DNA of 64,000 nt from Brevibacillus reuszeri (GTDB lineage: Bacteria > Bacillota > Bacilli > Brevibacillales > Brevibacillaceae): positions 186,001 through 250,000 of the forward strand of contig NZ_BEXF01000004.1 in NCBI RefSeq assembly GCF_002897295.1, in the 5' to 3' direction. The notes below the pieces were generated by a model, which did no database searches, was not told the DNA's origin, and saw nothing but the letters and a program-made list of their open reading frames with translations. Shown here piece by piece: positions 26,964 to 36,453 of the stretch; within the stretch, counting starts at the first letter, position 1, and each line of letters starts with the position of its first letter. The position numbers and the translations under genes were made by a program.

Positions 26964-28298
26964 TTATTGCGAATCAGGTCGTTCTGGTGTCCGGAAATAG
27001 TTTCTCCATAGCCAGGTGACACACAAGTACGCAAGCAAGGTCAGGGCGGTGCTGGAGGAAGCGATCCAGATCGCTTTCATGTTGTCCACAAATACCCTGC
27101 TGCCGTAGCCGGCGGCTAAACCAATTCCCGCACTGATCAAAATAAAATTATGTGCCTTGCCCTGTGTCAAAACGATAACGACAACAGGCAAAAACAATGA
27201 GGCGTATATGATCCCAAAGAAAAACAGCAGGTCAAGCAGTGTTGGTTGAAAGTAAAGGGTGAGACAAAATGACAGGGCGCCAATCGCGATCGCCAGAATA
27301 TAGCTCAAGCGAATTTTTTGCCGCTCTGTTGCATGCGGACGAAACAATTGATAGACGTTGTTTACCATGAGGCTGATCATTGAGTGAAGACCCGCACCAA
27401 AGGCAGACATGATGGCACCAAATGAGCATAGTACAAACAAAATGAGCAAAAACATCGTATCGATCTTCCGTACCAGATCAAAGAGCAGCGAGTAAATATC
27501 ATCGAAGCCGCCAGTGAAAATCACAATGATGATGAGCGAAGAAAAAGAGAGAGGGACTGTGGCAAAGATCAGTCCAGACAAAAGAAAGGTCGGTACTACC
27601 TTCTTTTCCTCCATCATGTACAGTCTCTGCCAGGAAGCCTGATCGACGAAGACTTGTCCAAAGCCGATTAAAAGCCCTGTGATGATGAAAAAGAGTCCTT
27701 CGTAATTGTTTAGCACCAGCAAGTACGGATGGTATAGCCGCAAGCCGTTGTAGACGTGCTCTACGCCCTTTCCCACAAAAAAGTAGACGGGAATCAGGAT
27801 CGCCGCCGCAAAGGTAATGACAATTTGAACGATGGCAAACCGGTGGATAGAACGAATCCCGCCAATTCCAGCAAACAGGACGCAAAAAATAAAAAAGCAG
27901 AGCAGACCGAGTGGAATAGGCAAACCAAACAGGATGTTTAGAAGCACTCCGCCCGCCATACCTTGAACGAACATGCCTTCGACAGTCGTGATGAGCAAAA
28001 TGATAATCATCAGCCAGTAGCCAAAAGGATGGAGCTTCCCCCGCATGTAATCCCCGATCGTCATACCCTCAGACAATTCACGCCGCACTCTGCGCCCCAA
28101 AAACCCGAATGCACTGAGCGCAAAAGCTCCCATCAGGGCAAAGCCTATTCCGCCAAAGATCCCGTATTTGACCAATGCCTCAGGCGAGCCAAAGATGGTG
28201 TTGCCCGTCACCCAGCGGGCGAGGATGGAGACGACGCCGAGGCCAATGCCGATCTTGGCAGCGCCCATCACATACTCGCGAAATGATAAGTAGGTCAA
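26964..28298 (-). CDS. sodium:solute symporter (SSS family)
   Basis: 444 residues, 12-13 membrane segments. FGQVFVDQASWQRLYMM near 215-231 is the SSS helix-6/7 region, and GAIMSAFGAGLHSMISLMVNNVYQ corresponds to the sodium-site helix (A-x-x-S pattern). The start is TTG 28298: its TTGA overlaps the response-regulator stop by four bases, with AAGGGG 8 bases before. This coupling to a compact two-component system suggests the symporter imports the inducer or helps the kinase sense it (inference). Substrate unknown. Confidence 0.85.
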   Translation of the reverse strand: MTYLSFREYVMGAAKIGIGLGVVSILARWVTGNTIFGSPEALVKYGIFGGIGFALMGAFALSAFGFLGRRVRRELSEGMTIGDYMRGKLHPFGYWLMIIILLITTVEGMFVQGMAGGVLLNILFGLPIPLGLLCFFIFCVLFAGIGGIRSIHRFAIVQIVITFAAAILIPVYFFVGKGVEHVYNGLRLYHPYLLVLNNYEGLFFIITGLLIGFGQVFVDQASWQRLYMMEEKKVVPTFLLSGLIFATVPLSFSSLIIIVIFTGGFDDIYSLLFDLVRKIDTMFLLILFVLCSFGAIMSAFGAGLHSMISLMVNNVYQLFRPHATERQKIRLSYILAIAIGALSFCLTLYFQPTLLDLLFFFGIIYASLFLPVVVIVLTQGKAHNFILISAGIGLAAGYGSRVFVDNMKAIWIASSSTALTLLAYLCVTWLWRNYFRTPERPDSQ

Positions 28299-28999
28299 GT
28301 TACATTCCCCTTGTCCCGATATTCTTTCGGTGTTTTTCCGACCACTTTTCGAAAAATGGTGCTGAAATAATGCTGGCTGTTAAAGCCTGTTCGCTCTGCT
28401 ACCGTTGAAATGCTCCAGTCCGGGTGGCCAATCAGGAATTTTTTGGACATTTGGATTCGGTATTGCATGAGATACTCAGAAAAGGATACGCCAACCTCTT
28501 CATGGAAGCGCCGACTCAAATAAGTAGGATTGATATGAACCTCGGACGCCAAATCGGCGAGGTTCAGCTTCTCCGCGAATTTTTGATGGATGATGTTCAT
28601 CGCATCGGAAATGATTCGCGTGTATGCCGAGAGCGCCGGGCTTTTTTGATATTTTTTCAAGATCTCGACGAGCTCATTTTCAATGACAGGCTTCGTTATA
28701 TAATCCACAACACCAAGACGGATCGATTGCTTGGCATAATGAAAATCTTGATAGGCAGTGACGATGATCAACTCAATTTCTTTATGCTGAGCTCGCAGCT
28801 CCTCGCCAAGCGCCAGCCCCGATTTTCCCGGCAGATTAATATCCAGAAAGGCGAGATGAAGAGGCACCTTCTGACTGATAGCCATAGCTTGACTGCCATC
28901 TGCCGCCTTGTACAAGTTCCACAAGGGAAACATCGGCTGGATTAAATATTCTAGTTGTTCCAGCTCTAACGGTTCGTCATCCACTAGCAGTACGTTCAT
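28295..28999 (-). CDS. response regulator with AraC-type DNA-binding domain (YesN-like)
   Basis: 234 residues: receiver domain with DDEPLE and phospho-Asp in LAFLDINLPGKSG near 54, Lys in TKPVIENE, then a C-terminal AraC/XylS double helix-turn-helix with LADLASEVHINPTYLSRRF, then AERTGFNSQHYFSTIFRK and GKTPKEYR. It lacks the long linker of many YesN proteins. It is encoded between its kinase (4 bases upstream) and an SSS symporter (overlapping). AraC-type domains bind tandem repeats about 21 bp apart, exactly the pattern found at seven promoters here, so I infer it is their activator. Confidence 0.92.
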   Translation of the reverse strand: MNVLLVDDEPLELEQLEYLIQPMFPLWNLYKAADGSQAMAISQKVPLHLAFLDINLPGKSGLALGEELRAQHKEIELIIVTAYQDFHYAKQSIRLGVVDYITKPVIENELVEILKKYQKSPALSAYTRIISDAMNIIHQKFAEKLNLADLASEVHINPTYLSRRFHEEVGVSFSEYLMQYRIQMSKKFLIGHPDWSISTVAERTGFNSQHYFSTIFRKVVGKTPKEYRDKGNVT

Positions 29000-29003
29000 G
29001 CTC

Positions 29004-29792
29004 TCACCTCACGTCGATTTGTTCATAAATAAAAGGCCATTGTACGGTCACATGGGTTCCGCCTTCTGCCACAGGTGTCAGCTCCAGGCTTGCATGATCA
29101 CCAAAACAAAGGTGGAGCCGCCTGCGGATGTTGTCCAATCCGTGACCGCTCTTCTCATGGTGTTGATCCACTATCGCTTCGCCATCCTCCTGAAAGGCAG
29201 TGAGACCAGAGGAGCCGTTATCGATGACTTCGAGCAGAACATCTTCCTCTTTCGGGCTAATCCGAATCTCTAGCAGGGCTTCTCCCATCTTTCGTTCCAA
29301 ACCATGCTTGAAGGCATTTTCCACGAGGGTTTGGAGGACGAAAGGGGGGATAGAGGCCATTAGTAGATCATCGGGACAGTCCAGTTGGATAGAGAGGCGG
29401 CTGCCAAAACGCAGCTTTTGTATCTCCAAATACTGCTCTGTATATTGGATTTCTCTGGACAGCGAAATCAGCGGCTCAGTTGACTTGTATTTGAATTTGA
29501 GGAACTGGGAGAGAACCTCTAGGGCTCTCACCAGCTCCTTCGTTCGGTTTAGCCTTGCCAGACTCAAGATGACATTGAGCGTATTGAACAGAAAATGGGG
29601 TTGAATCTGTTGATTTAATTGATTGTAAAGGGCCTGTTGCAGCTCCTTTTCCAGCTCGATCTTAACATTGCGGTTCTCCAATAAATCAATCCGCTTTTCA
29701 AAAATAAACAAAAACAATAAAGCAATAGCTCCTATGATAGGAGCCAAAATAAACAACAGAATGAGCAACGTGAAACCCTCGAAGCTTATCAT
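29004..29792 (-). CDS. sensor histidine kinase, YesM/LytS-type, short
   Basis: 262 residues. One or two closely spaced N-terminal membrane segments (about 6-32), a short coiled linker, then His_kinase domain with QQIQPHFLFNTLN (phospho-His near 66) and an ATPase domain with LVENAFKHGLERK and GHGLDNIRRRL. There is no extracellular sensor domain, so the signal must come from within the membrane or from a partner such as the SSS symporter of the same operon. GAAGGG precedes the ATG. It lies 95 bp after the Dpp-type operon on the same strand with no clear terminator between. Confidence 0.9.
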   Translation of the reverse strand: MISFEGFTLLILLFILAPIIGAIALLFLFIFEKRIDLLENRNVKIELEKELQQALYNQLNQQIQPHFLFNTLNVILSLARLNRTKELVRALEVLSQFLKFKYKSTEPLISLSREIQYTEQYLEIQKLRFGSRLSIQLDCPDDLLMASIPPFVLQTLVENAFKHGLERKMGEALLEIRISPKEEDVLLEVIDNGSSGLTAFQEDGEAIVDQHHEKSGHGLDNIRRRLHLCFGDHASLELTPVAEGGTHVTVQWPFIYEQIDVR

Positions 29793-29887
29793 GAGATCCC
29801 TTCTGTACGGATGCCGTAGTGATTTTTCGCAGTTACATCATATCATGTTGCCTGGATATCCATTTTCTTTTTAGAAAAATTTAATCT

Positions 29888-30877
29888 CTATTGAACGAGA
29901 TGGCAAGCTACCTGATGGGTATCGTGCAGACTTGTGAGTGCTGGAACCTCTGTTTTGCAACGCTCCACAGCATGTGGGCAGCGAGTGTGGAAGCGGCATC
30001 CCGTTGGCGGATTAATTGGAGATGGTACATCACCGCGCAGGATGATGCGCTCCTGTTTTTTGCTCGCGTCTGGTACCGGAATAGCAGACAAAAGTGCCTG
30101 GGTATAAGGATGCTGCGGGTTGTCAAACAGCGATTTTTTATCAGCGATCTCGACGACTTTTCCGAGATACATAACCATGACTCGATCAGAGATGTGGCGA
30201 ACGACGCCCAAATCATGGGAGATGAACAAATAGGTTAGTTTAAACTGACGTTGCAATGATTTTAACAGATTCAGCACTTGCGCTTGAATCGATACGTCCA
30301 GTGCGGATACTGCCTCGTCACAAATGATCAGCTTCGGCTGCATGGCGAGTGCACGGGCAATCCCGATTCGTTGACGCTGTCCGCCACTGAATTCGTGCGG
30401 GAAGCGGTCAATCTGGTCTGGACGCAAGCCTACATAGCCGAGCAGCTCGATGATTCGCTCGCGACGCTTGCCCGCAGGAACGATGTTTTGAATCGCCAGC
30501 GCCTCACCGAGAATTTGGGACACGGATTGACGTGGATTCAGGGATGCAAACGGGTCCTGAAAAATGACCTGAAGATGCTTGCGCATGTCACGCATTCGCG
30601 ATTTGGACATCGCCAGCAAATCTTGGCCTTCAAAAAATACGGAGCCGCTAGTCGGTTCATCCAGACGGAGAATCGCACGACCGGTGGTGGATTTACCGCA
30701 ACCGGACTCGCCTACGATACTGAGCGTTTCTCCTTCGTAAATCGTGAAGCTGATATCGTCAACGGCTTTTACGTGGTTGACGGTGCGACCAAAGATTCCG
30801 CCTTTGATCGGGAAGTGCTGCTTGAGGTTGTTTACTTCCAGCAACGGCTTTTTCTTCAATTCTGCTTGTGTGATCAT
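29888..30877 (-). CDS. ABC transporter ATP-binding protein, Opp/Dpp F type
   Basis: 329 residues. Walker [10 protein letters not shown], signature [15 protein letters not shown], Walker [14 protein letters not shown]-loop SHDLGVV, and the C-terminal oligopeptide-type extension with [14 protein letters not shown] (four Cys, probable Fe-S or metal site in this subfamily). ATG 30877 follows the DppD-like stop by 5 bases; an upstream in-frame start at 30925 is inside the preceding gene. Last gene of a permease-ATPase operon that has no binding protein of its own. Confidence 0.93.
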   Translation of the reverse strand: MITQAELKKKPLLEVNNLKQHFPIKGGIFGRTVNHVKAVDDISFTIYEGETLSIVGESGCGKSTTGRAILRLDEPTSGSVFFEGQDLLAMSKSRMRDMRKHLQVIFQDPFASLNPRQSVSQILGEALAIQNIVPAGKRRERIIELLGYVGLRPDQIDRFPHEFSGGQRQRIGIARALAMQPKLIICDEAVSALDVSIQAQVLNLLKSLQRQFKLTYLFISHDLGVVRHISDRVMVMYLGKVVEIADKKSLFDNPQHPYTQALLSAIPVPDASKKQERIILRGDVPSPINPPTGCRFHTRCPHAVERCKTEVPALTSLHDTHQVACHLVQ

Positions 30878-30882
30878 GTTTG

Positions 30883-31904
30883 TCAAACCCCCGTTCCCGT
30901 AACAGTCTGGTTGGCGCCGTCCCACTCAGGAGTATACATCCAGCAGCGTACTTTGCTCTCATCCTCTTGCAAAAGCAGCTCTGGCAGCTTATCGTGGCAC
31001 AACTGCGTCGCGTGAGGGCAACGAGGTGCGAAACGGCAGCCTTGTGGCATATTGAATGGGCTAGGAACGTTCCCCTTGATCGCTTGCAGCTCTTCCACAT
31101 CCTCATCGAGGCGAGGAAGAGAGTTCATCAGACCCACCGAGTAAGGGTGCTTCGGACTTGCAAACAAGTTTTTTGCAGTTGTATACTCTACCACTTTTCC
31201 TGCGTACATAACCGCTACTTGGTCACATGTCTCAGCGACAACTCCCAGGTCATGCGTGATCATGATTGTGCTCATGCCCATCTCGACCTGAAGCTTTTTC
31301 ATCAGCTCCAAAATCTGAGCCTGAATCGTAACATCCAAAGCGGTCGTCGGTTCATCCGCGATCAAAATCTCAGGACGGCAAGCCAGTGCCATCGCAATCA
31401 TCACACGCTGACGCATCCCGCCGGACAGCTCATGTGGTTCTTGCGTTGCGCGTTTTTCAGGAGAGGGGATACCTACGAGTCTCAGCATATCCACCGCTTT
31501 GTCCCATGCTTCCTTGCGTCCCATGTTTTGGTGCAAGCGAAGTACCTCGGCAATTTGTTCACCCACCGTATAAACCGGGTTGAGTGAGGTCATAGGCTCT
31601 TGGAAAATCATCGAAATTTCGTTGCCGCGAATGGCCCGCATCTCAGCTTCGGATTTGGTCACCAGGTTTTGTCCTTTAAAGAGGATTTCTCCTCCTACAA
31701 TTTTTCCCGGAGGGCTGGCGATCAAACGCAAAATCGAGAGGGAGGTGATACTTTTTCCACAGCCCGATTCACCAACCAGACCCAGCGTCTCTCCTTTGTT
31801 CAGAGAGAAATCAACGCCATCCACTGCTTTGCTGACGCCATCTTCTGTGAAAAAATGCGTTTGCGGTTGCGAACTTCCAGGATTACATCTTGTTGCTTTG
31901 GCAT
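30883..31904 (-). CDS. ABC transporter ATP-binding protein, Opp/Dpp D type (apparent 5' frameshift)
   Basis: Walker A GESGCGKS, signature [15 protein letters not shown], Walker [13 protein letters not shown], and [14 protein letters not shown] near the end identify the D-type ATPase. The natural start is ATG 31904 ([13 protein letters not shown]) with AAGGAGGGAG upstream, but the frame breaks at 31865/31864: one base appears missing, after which the conserved T-H-F-F-T-E-D-G and KAVDGVDF follow in another frame. The open part starts at GTG 31824 without a ribosome site and would lack the first beta strands. Either a sequence error, an inactivating deletion or recoding on the T6 run at 31855-31850. 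Confidence 0.85.
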
Positions 31905-31917
31905 GATTACTCCCTCC

Positions 31918-32838
31918 TTAGCTCAGATCAATTCGTTTATTGAAGTAGCGATACAAAACATCGACTAACAGGTTAACGAACACGAAGATAACGGATGCGA
32001 TCAATACACCGCCCTGCACGACTGGCAAATCACGCATGCGAATCGCATCTACGATCAAGCGGCCAAGGCCATTGATGGCAAAAACGGATTCGACAAGAAC
32101 GGTACCGCCAAGCAGGAAACCGAATTGCAAGCCTACGACAGTGATGATCGGAATCAACGCGTTTTTAAGCGCATGCTTGTAGATAATGACTGTCTCTTTG
32201 AGGCCTTTTGCTTTGGCAGTGCGAATGTAGTCCTGACGTACAACGTCGAGCATGCTGGAGCGTGTCATCCTAGCTACAATCGCGGCGCCGCCAGTACCCA
32301 GTGTGATCGCTGGCAAAATCATGTGCTGCCATGTGCCCCAACCGGCAACAGGGAATAGATGAAGCTTCACAGAGAAGTAGTAGATCAAGGAAAGACCTAG
32401 CCAAAAGCTAGGCAAGGATACGCCGAGCAAAGCGATGATCATGATCGTGATGTCTGCCCAAGAATATTGCTTGGTAGCAGAGATGATACCCGCGATCATA
32501 CCGAGCACGATGGTTACAAAAATACTTGCAAGAGCAAGCTCGATTGTAGCAGGCAGACGAGCCATAATTTCATCAAAAACCGGCAAGTTGGAGCGCAGTG
32601 ACGTACCTAAATCACCAGTAGCTACATCTGTAACGTAGTGGAAGTACTGGACCATGATTGGCTGATCGAGGCCGAGCTGTGTCCGGATTTTGGCGATCGT
32701 TTCTGCGGAAGCGCCTTCACCTGCAAGCAGAACAGCAGGGTCGCCGGGAACCATTTGCATGATCAAAAAGACGACCAGAATGACACCGAGCAGGACGGGA
32801 ATCATCTGCAGCAAGCGACGGATAATGTAGACAAACAT
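31918..32838 (-). CDS. ABC transporter permease, Opp/Dpp B type
   Basis: 306 residues, six membrane segments. N-terminal FVYIIRRLLQMIPVLLGVIL, MVPGDPAVLLAG, and the EAA-like loop RTAKAKGLKETVIIYKHALKNALIP are standard for DppB. Its stop overlaps the Shine-Dalgarno of the D gene. The order here is C-B-D-F, the reverse of the usual B-C start. Confidence 0.93.
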   Translation of the reverse strand: MFVYIIRRLLQMIPVLLGVILVVFLIMQMVPGDPAVLLAGEGASAETIAKIRTQLGLDQPIMVQYFHYVTDVATGDLGTSLRSNLPVFDEIMARLPATIELALASIFVTIVLGMIAGIISATKQYSWADITIMIIALLGVSLPSFWLGLSLIYYFSVKLHLFPVAGWGTWQHMILPAITLGTGGAAIVARMTRSSMLDVVRQDYIRTAKAKGLKETVIIYKHALKNALIPIITVVGLQFGFLLGGTVLVESVFAINGLGRLIVDAIRMRDLPVVQGGVLIASVIFVFVNLLVDVLYRYFNKRIDLS

Positions 32839-32851
32839 TGAGCATTCCCTC

Positions 32852-33751
32852 CTATTGTTTCATTCTAGGGTCGAGAGCGTCCCGGAGGCCGTCTCCGAAA
32901 ATGTTGAAGCCGAGAACCAGTGTCGCAATAGCAAGACCTGGGAACATAGCCAGATAAGGAGCTGTAAACAAAAAGTCGCGTCCGTTACTGAGCATCGCAC
33001 CCCATTCAGGCAGTGGAGGCTGTGCGCCAAGACCGAGGAACGAGAGGCCAGCCGCTGAAAGAATGGCGGTTGCCAGACGCATTGTCGCTTGAACGATGAT
33101 TGGAGACAGAATGTTTGGAAAAATGTGTTTGAAAATGATAGTGAAGTCATTAGCACCCAGAGAGCGAATCGCATCGATGTACTCCAGTTTTTTCACCGTC
33201 AAGGTAGAACCGCGGACAATCCGTGCAAATACAGGGATCGAGAATACACCGACGGCGACCATTACGTTAAACAAACTCGGACCGAGTGCACTCACGATGG
33301 CCAGGGAGAGCAGGATACCTGGGAATGCAAGCAGAACATCAATAACGCGGGAGATAATGGTATCTACCCATTTTCCGTAGTAGCCGGAAAGCAGACCGAG
33401 AATAATTCCGAAAAAAGCACCAATAAAAACAGAGACAAAACCGACAGACATCGAGAGGCGTGTTCCGTATAAGAGACGGCTAAGCACATCTCTTCCCTTG
33501 TCATCGGTTCCCATCCAGTGCTCGGCGGATGGCGGCTTCAGCTTGTTCACCAAATCAATTGCGTACGGATCGCTTGGAGCGATGAGTGGTGCCAAGAGGG
33601 CGATTGCGATGTAAAACACGACAATACAGCCGCCTACCATGGCCAGTTTGTTTTTGCGCAGCTTTCTGTAAAAAGTCCGCCATCTGCCTGGACGTGCAGT
33701 CGTTGCCTTTGGCGGAAGAGCTTGATTGGTTGGTGCGTACTCAACCTTCAT
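32852..33751 (-). CDS. ABC transporter permease, Opp/Dpp C type
   Basis: 299 residues, N-terminal cytosolic stretch then WRTFYRKLRKNKLAMVGGCI, HWMGTDDKGRDVLSRLLYGTR, and the EAA loop IRSLGANDFTIIFKHIFPN, all typical of DppC. ATG 33751 follows AAGGAGGG; the longer frame to 33865 has no site. First gene of the operon. Its upstream region is shared with the amidohydrolase operon promoter at 33825-33887, and a candidate minus-strand promoter (TTGTTC, 17 bp, TACATT) ends near 33790, so both operons could respond to the same activator. Confidence 0.93.
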   Translation of the reverse strand: MKVEYAPTNQALPPKATTARPGRWRTFYRKLRKNKLAMVGGCIVVFYIAIALLAPLIAPSDPYAIDLVNKLKPPSAEHWMGTDDKGRDVLSRLLYGTRLSMSVGFVSVFIGAFFGIILGLLSGYYGKWVDTIISRVIDVLLAFPGILLSLAIVSALGPSLFNVMVAVGVFSIPVFARIVRGSTLTVKKLEYIDAIRSLGANDFTIIFKHIFPNILSPIIVQATMRLATAILSAAGLSFLGLGAQPPLPEWGAMLSNGRDFLFTAPYLAMFPGLAIATLVLGFNIFGDGLRDALDPRMKQ

Positions 33752-33824
33752 GATGCAACCCTCCTTTTGCTTATGTCTCAAGTTATCAGAAAAATGTATG
33801 AAGTAAAGGCAATTTGAACAAGTC

Positions 33825-33887
33825 GTAAAAATAGTGAAAATAGACGTAAAGATTGTGCAAATCAAGTATTCGTGCTTCCTAGATAAT
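33825..33887 (+). promoter_or_regulatory. tandem 21-bp repeat promoter, copy 2
   Basis: GTAAAAATAGTGAAAA at 33825 and GTAAAGATTGTGCAAA at 33846, -10 GATAAT at 33882-33887 (36 bp after the second repeat start). A weaker third unit, GTAAAGGCAATTTGAA, begins at 33803, 22 bp before the first. Drives the three-gene amidohydrolase operon and may also influence the divergent Dpp-type operon. Confidence 0.8.
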
Positions 33888-33932
33888 TGGTAGGGAAGGC
33901 ATGGATAGACAATAAGAGAGGATGGATGGTGA

Positions 33933-35177
33933 ATGGGTGTTACCTATTGGTTGACCAATGTTCGTTTGGAGACGGGCTACCGAGTGGAAAACGGTATCGT
34001 GGCTGGAACTGAGGCATCCTTGTTTCACATCTTGATAAAAGACGGAAAATTTGCACGGATTACTCCGGCGACTGAAACGCTCGAAGACGGGATTGCGCAA
34101 AAGGATGCCAAAGGTCTGCTGGCGCTGCCATCGTTTGTAGAAAAGCACGTTCATCTAGACAAGACACTCATGGGAGAACCATGGCGTGCAGTCATTCCGG
34201 TATCCAATATCATTGAGCGGTGTGAGATTGAAAAGCGTACGCTCCCGGGTTTGCCAACGACTACACAGGAGCGCGCCAAAAATTTGCTGGCTGTCCTGCA
34301 ATCGTATGGAGCTACGCATGTTCGTACACATGTAGATATTTATCCCGAAGCTGGCATTACGAATCTGGAAACGGTGAAAGAGGCGTTGGCTGACTATTCT
34401 ACGCGGTTGTCACATGAAATCGTGGCATTCCCGCAGCACGGCTTGCTGCGTACCGACGCGAAAGGGCTGCTCCGTGATGCCCTGCGCCAAGGCGCGACTC
34501 ATGTCGGCGGCGTAGACCCTGCAAATGTGGATGGCGACATCGAGGAATCCCTCAGCCAAATGATGGAGCTCGCTGTTGAAGCAAATGCAGGAGTAGACTT
34601 GCATCTGCATGATCCTGGACATCTGGGAACGTTCACGATGAAGCGCCTGGCGCAAATGACAGTAGATGCTGGCTGGCAAGGACGAGTAGCGATCAGCCAT
34701 GCTTTTGCACTCGGCGATATTCCTGTAGCAGAAGCGGAAGAAATGGCAGCCATTTTACGCGAGGCAGGGATTACGATCATCACGAGCGTTCCGTACAGCC
34801 GCATCATTCCGCCTGTACAGCTGCTGCACCAAAATGGCGTAGATGTAGCGGTAGGCTGCGACAATATTTTTGACACCTGGCAGCCATATGGAAACGGTGA
34901 TGTGCTGGAGCGTCTATGGAGACTGGCAGAGCGCAACCGTTATTTAGATGAGCTGGCGCTGTCTCAATCTCTGCGCTTTATTACGGGCGGCAAAACAACA
35001 CTGGACGCACAGGGCACACAGCAGTGGCCAAAAGCAGGCGATGAGGCGAGTCTCGTTCTGGTTGAGGCTACCTGCTCGGCAGAGGCGATTGCGCGTCGTG
35101 CGAACCGTCACGCTGTATTCTTTAAAGGGACTCTGGCTGCAGGTCAAGTGGAAGAAGTGACCGCAGTAAAGGAGTGA
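33933..35177 (+). CDS. cytosine deaminase-like amidohydrolase, paralogue 1
   Basis: 414-residue metal-dependent hydrolase of the bacterial cytosine-deaminase branch of the amidohydrolase superfamily. Metal and catalytic residues: H72 and H74 in VEKHVHLDKT, DLHLHDPGHLG (His and the acid equivalent to the cytosine deaminase proton shuttle, here Asp), ISHAFALG (His), GCDNIFDTW (Asp). First of three tandem paralogues with short gaps (6 and 46 bp), all under promoter 33825. It shares an N-terminus of the form YWLTNVRLE-GY with the others. Substrate unknown; nucleobase, pterin or triazine derivatives are candidates by family. Confidence 0.88.
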   Translation: MGVTYWLTNVRLETGYRVENGIVAGTEASLFHILIKDGKFARITPATETLEDGIAQKDAKGLLALPSFVEKHVHLDKTLMGEPWRAVIPVSNIIERCEIEKRTLPGLPTTTQERAKNLLAVLQSYGATHVRTHVDIYPEAGITNLETVKEALADYSTRLSHEIVAFPQHGLLRTDAKGLLRDALRQGATHVGGVDPANVDGDIEESLSQMMELAVEANAGVDLHLHDPGHLGTFTMKRLAQMTVDAGWQGRVAISHAFALGDIPVAEAEEMAAILREAGITIITSVPYSRIIPPVQLLHQNGVDVAVGCDNIFDTWQPYGNGDVLERLWRLAERNRYLDELALSQSLRFITGGKTTLDAQGTQQWPKAGDEASLVLVEATCSAEAIARRANRHAVFFKGTLAAGQVEEVTAVKE

Positions 35178-35183
35178 TCACTC

Positions 35184-36407
35184 ATGAAAGCATCCCCTTA
35201 TTGGATCATTAATGCACGCTTGGAGAGCGGGTATGTGTGGGACCAAGGAGTCATCAGGGAAACGCGGACAGAGCTTTGCGATTTGCTGATTGAAAACGGG
35301 AAGATCACCCGGATCGAGCCATCCAGTGAAATTTTGGAGGACGGGATTCCCAAAAAGGATGCAAAAGGCTTGCTCATTTTGCCTTCCATGGCAGAAAAGC
35401 ACATTCATCTGGAAAAAACGTACTACGGCGGATCGTGGAAAGCGACGACGCCTGTGAAAAACTTGTTTGAGCGGCATGCCGAGGACAGAAGTCTTTTACC
35501 GATGTACCTCAGGCAAGCACAGGACGGCGCAGAAAGCATTCTGTCCTTGCTCGTCCAAACAGGTGTCACGCATGTTCGTACTCACTGCCACGTTGATCCG
35601 CAGGTAGGACTTGGATTTTTGGAGGGCATGCTCAAAGCTTTCAACACATTTGCCGATCGCTTGTCCTATGAAATCGTGGCGTTCCCCCATTATGGAATGC
35701 TGCGTACGGATGCCAAAAGCTACGTGCGTGAGGCGCTGCAAAACGGAGCGACCCATGTGGGCGGCGTCGATCCAGGCGGGGTGGATGGAGATATTGAGCG
35801 TTCACTAGCCACCATGATGGAGCTGGCGGTCGAAGCGGATGCAGACATTGATTTGCATCTGCATGATCCCGGTCATCTCGGGGTGTTTACGATCAAGCGC
35901 CTCGCAGCGATGACGGAGGACGCAGGCTGGCAAGGACGTGTCACGGTAAGCCATGCACTCGGACTTGGCGATGTATCGCCCCAGGAAGCAAAGGAAGTGG
36001 CAGAGCGTCTCGCAGCTTTGGGTATTTCTATTGCCTCAACCGTTCCGATCAACCGTCCGACGATCCCGATTCCACTTTTGCATGAGGCAGGGGTGGCTGT
36101 AATGCTCGGGAACGACAGTCTGACAGATAACTGGACACCGTTTGGCAGTGGAGATCTACTTGAAAAGGCAGGCCGACTCGCAGAGCGTTTTCGATTGACC
36201 GATGAGCGCAGACTGGGTGAAGCTCTCGGTTTTGTCACAGAGGGACGGATTCCGCTCGATGATGCAGGGAACCGGATTTGGCCGTTGATCGGGGATGAGG
36301 CTAGCCTGATGGCTGTCGAAGCCTCTTGCAGCGCCGAAGCCGTAGCCAGACGGGCCAAGCGCCGCGTCGTTCTCTATCAGGGAACACGGGTAGCTGGTGA
36401 GTGGTAA
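35184..36407 (+). CDS. cytosine deaminase-like amidohydrolase, paralogue 2
   Basis: 407 residues, same family as its neighbours: H73 and H75 in AEKHIHLEKTYYGG, DLHLHDPGHLG, VSHALGLG and GNDSLTDNW. The HxH motif is followed by Glu-Lys rather than the Asp-Lys of the other copies. It starts 7 bases after the previous stop (AAGGAGTG overlapping that stop), so the genes are co-translated. The divergence between copies (for example the loop after HxH) suggests different substrates rather than recent duplication. Confidence 0.87.
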   Translation: MKASPYWIINARLESGYVWDQGVIRETRTELCDLLIENGKITRIEPSSEILEDGIPKKDAKGLLILPSMAEKHIHLEKTYYGGSWKATTPVKNLFERHAEDRSLLPMYLRQAQDGAESILSLLVQTGVTHVRTHCHVDPQVGLGFLEGMLKAFNTFADRLSYEIVAFPHYGMLRTDAKSYVREALQNGATHVGGVDPGGVDGDIERSLATMMELAVEADADIDLHLHDPGHLGVFTIKRLAAMTEDAGWQGRVTVSHALGLGDVSPQEAKEVAERLAALGISIASTVPINRPTIPIPLLHEAGVAVMLGNDSLTDNWTPFGSGDLLEKAGRLAERFRLTDERRLGEALGFVTEGRIPLDDAGNRIWPLIGDEASLMAVEASCSAEAVARRAKRRVVLYQGTRVAGEW

Positions 36408-36453
36408 GCTCTTTTTCGATCCTACTTTCAAATGGAAAGGATGTCATGAATAG

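Noticed and set aside
33825..33861. 21-bp spaced direct repeats as CRISPR-like or iteron units
   Set aside because: Only two units per site, always at fixed distance from a -10 box, and scattered before unrelated operons; an activator site explains them.
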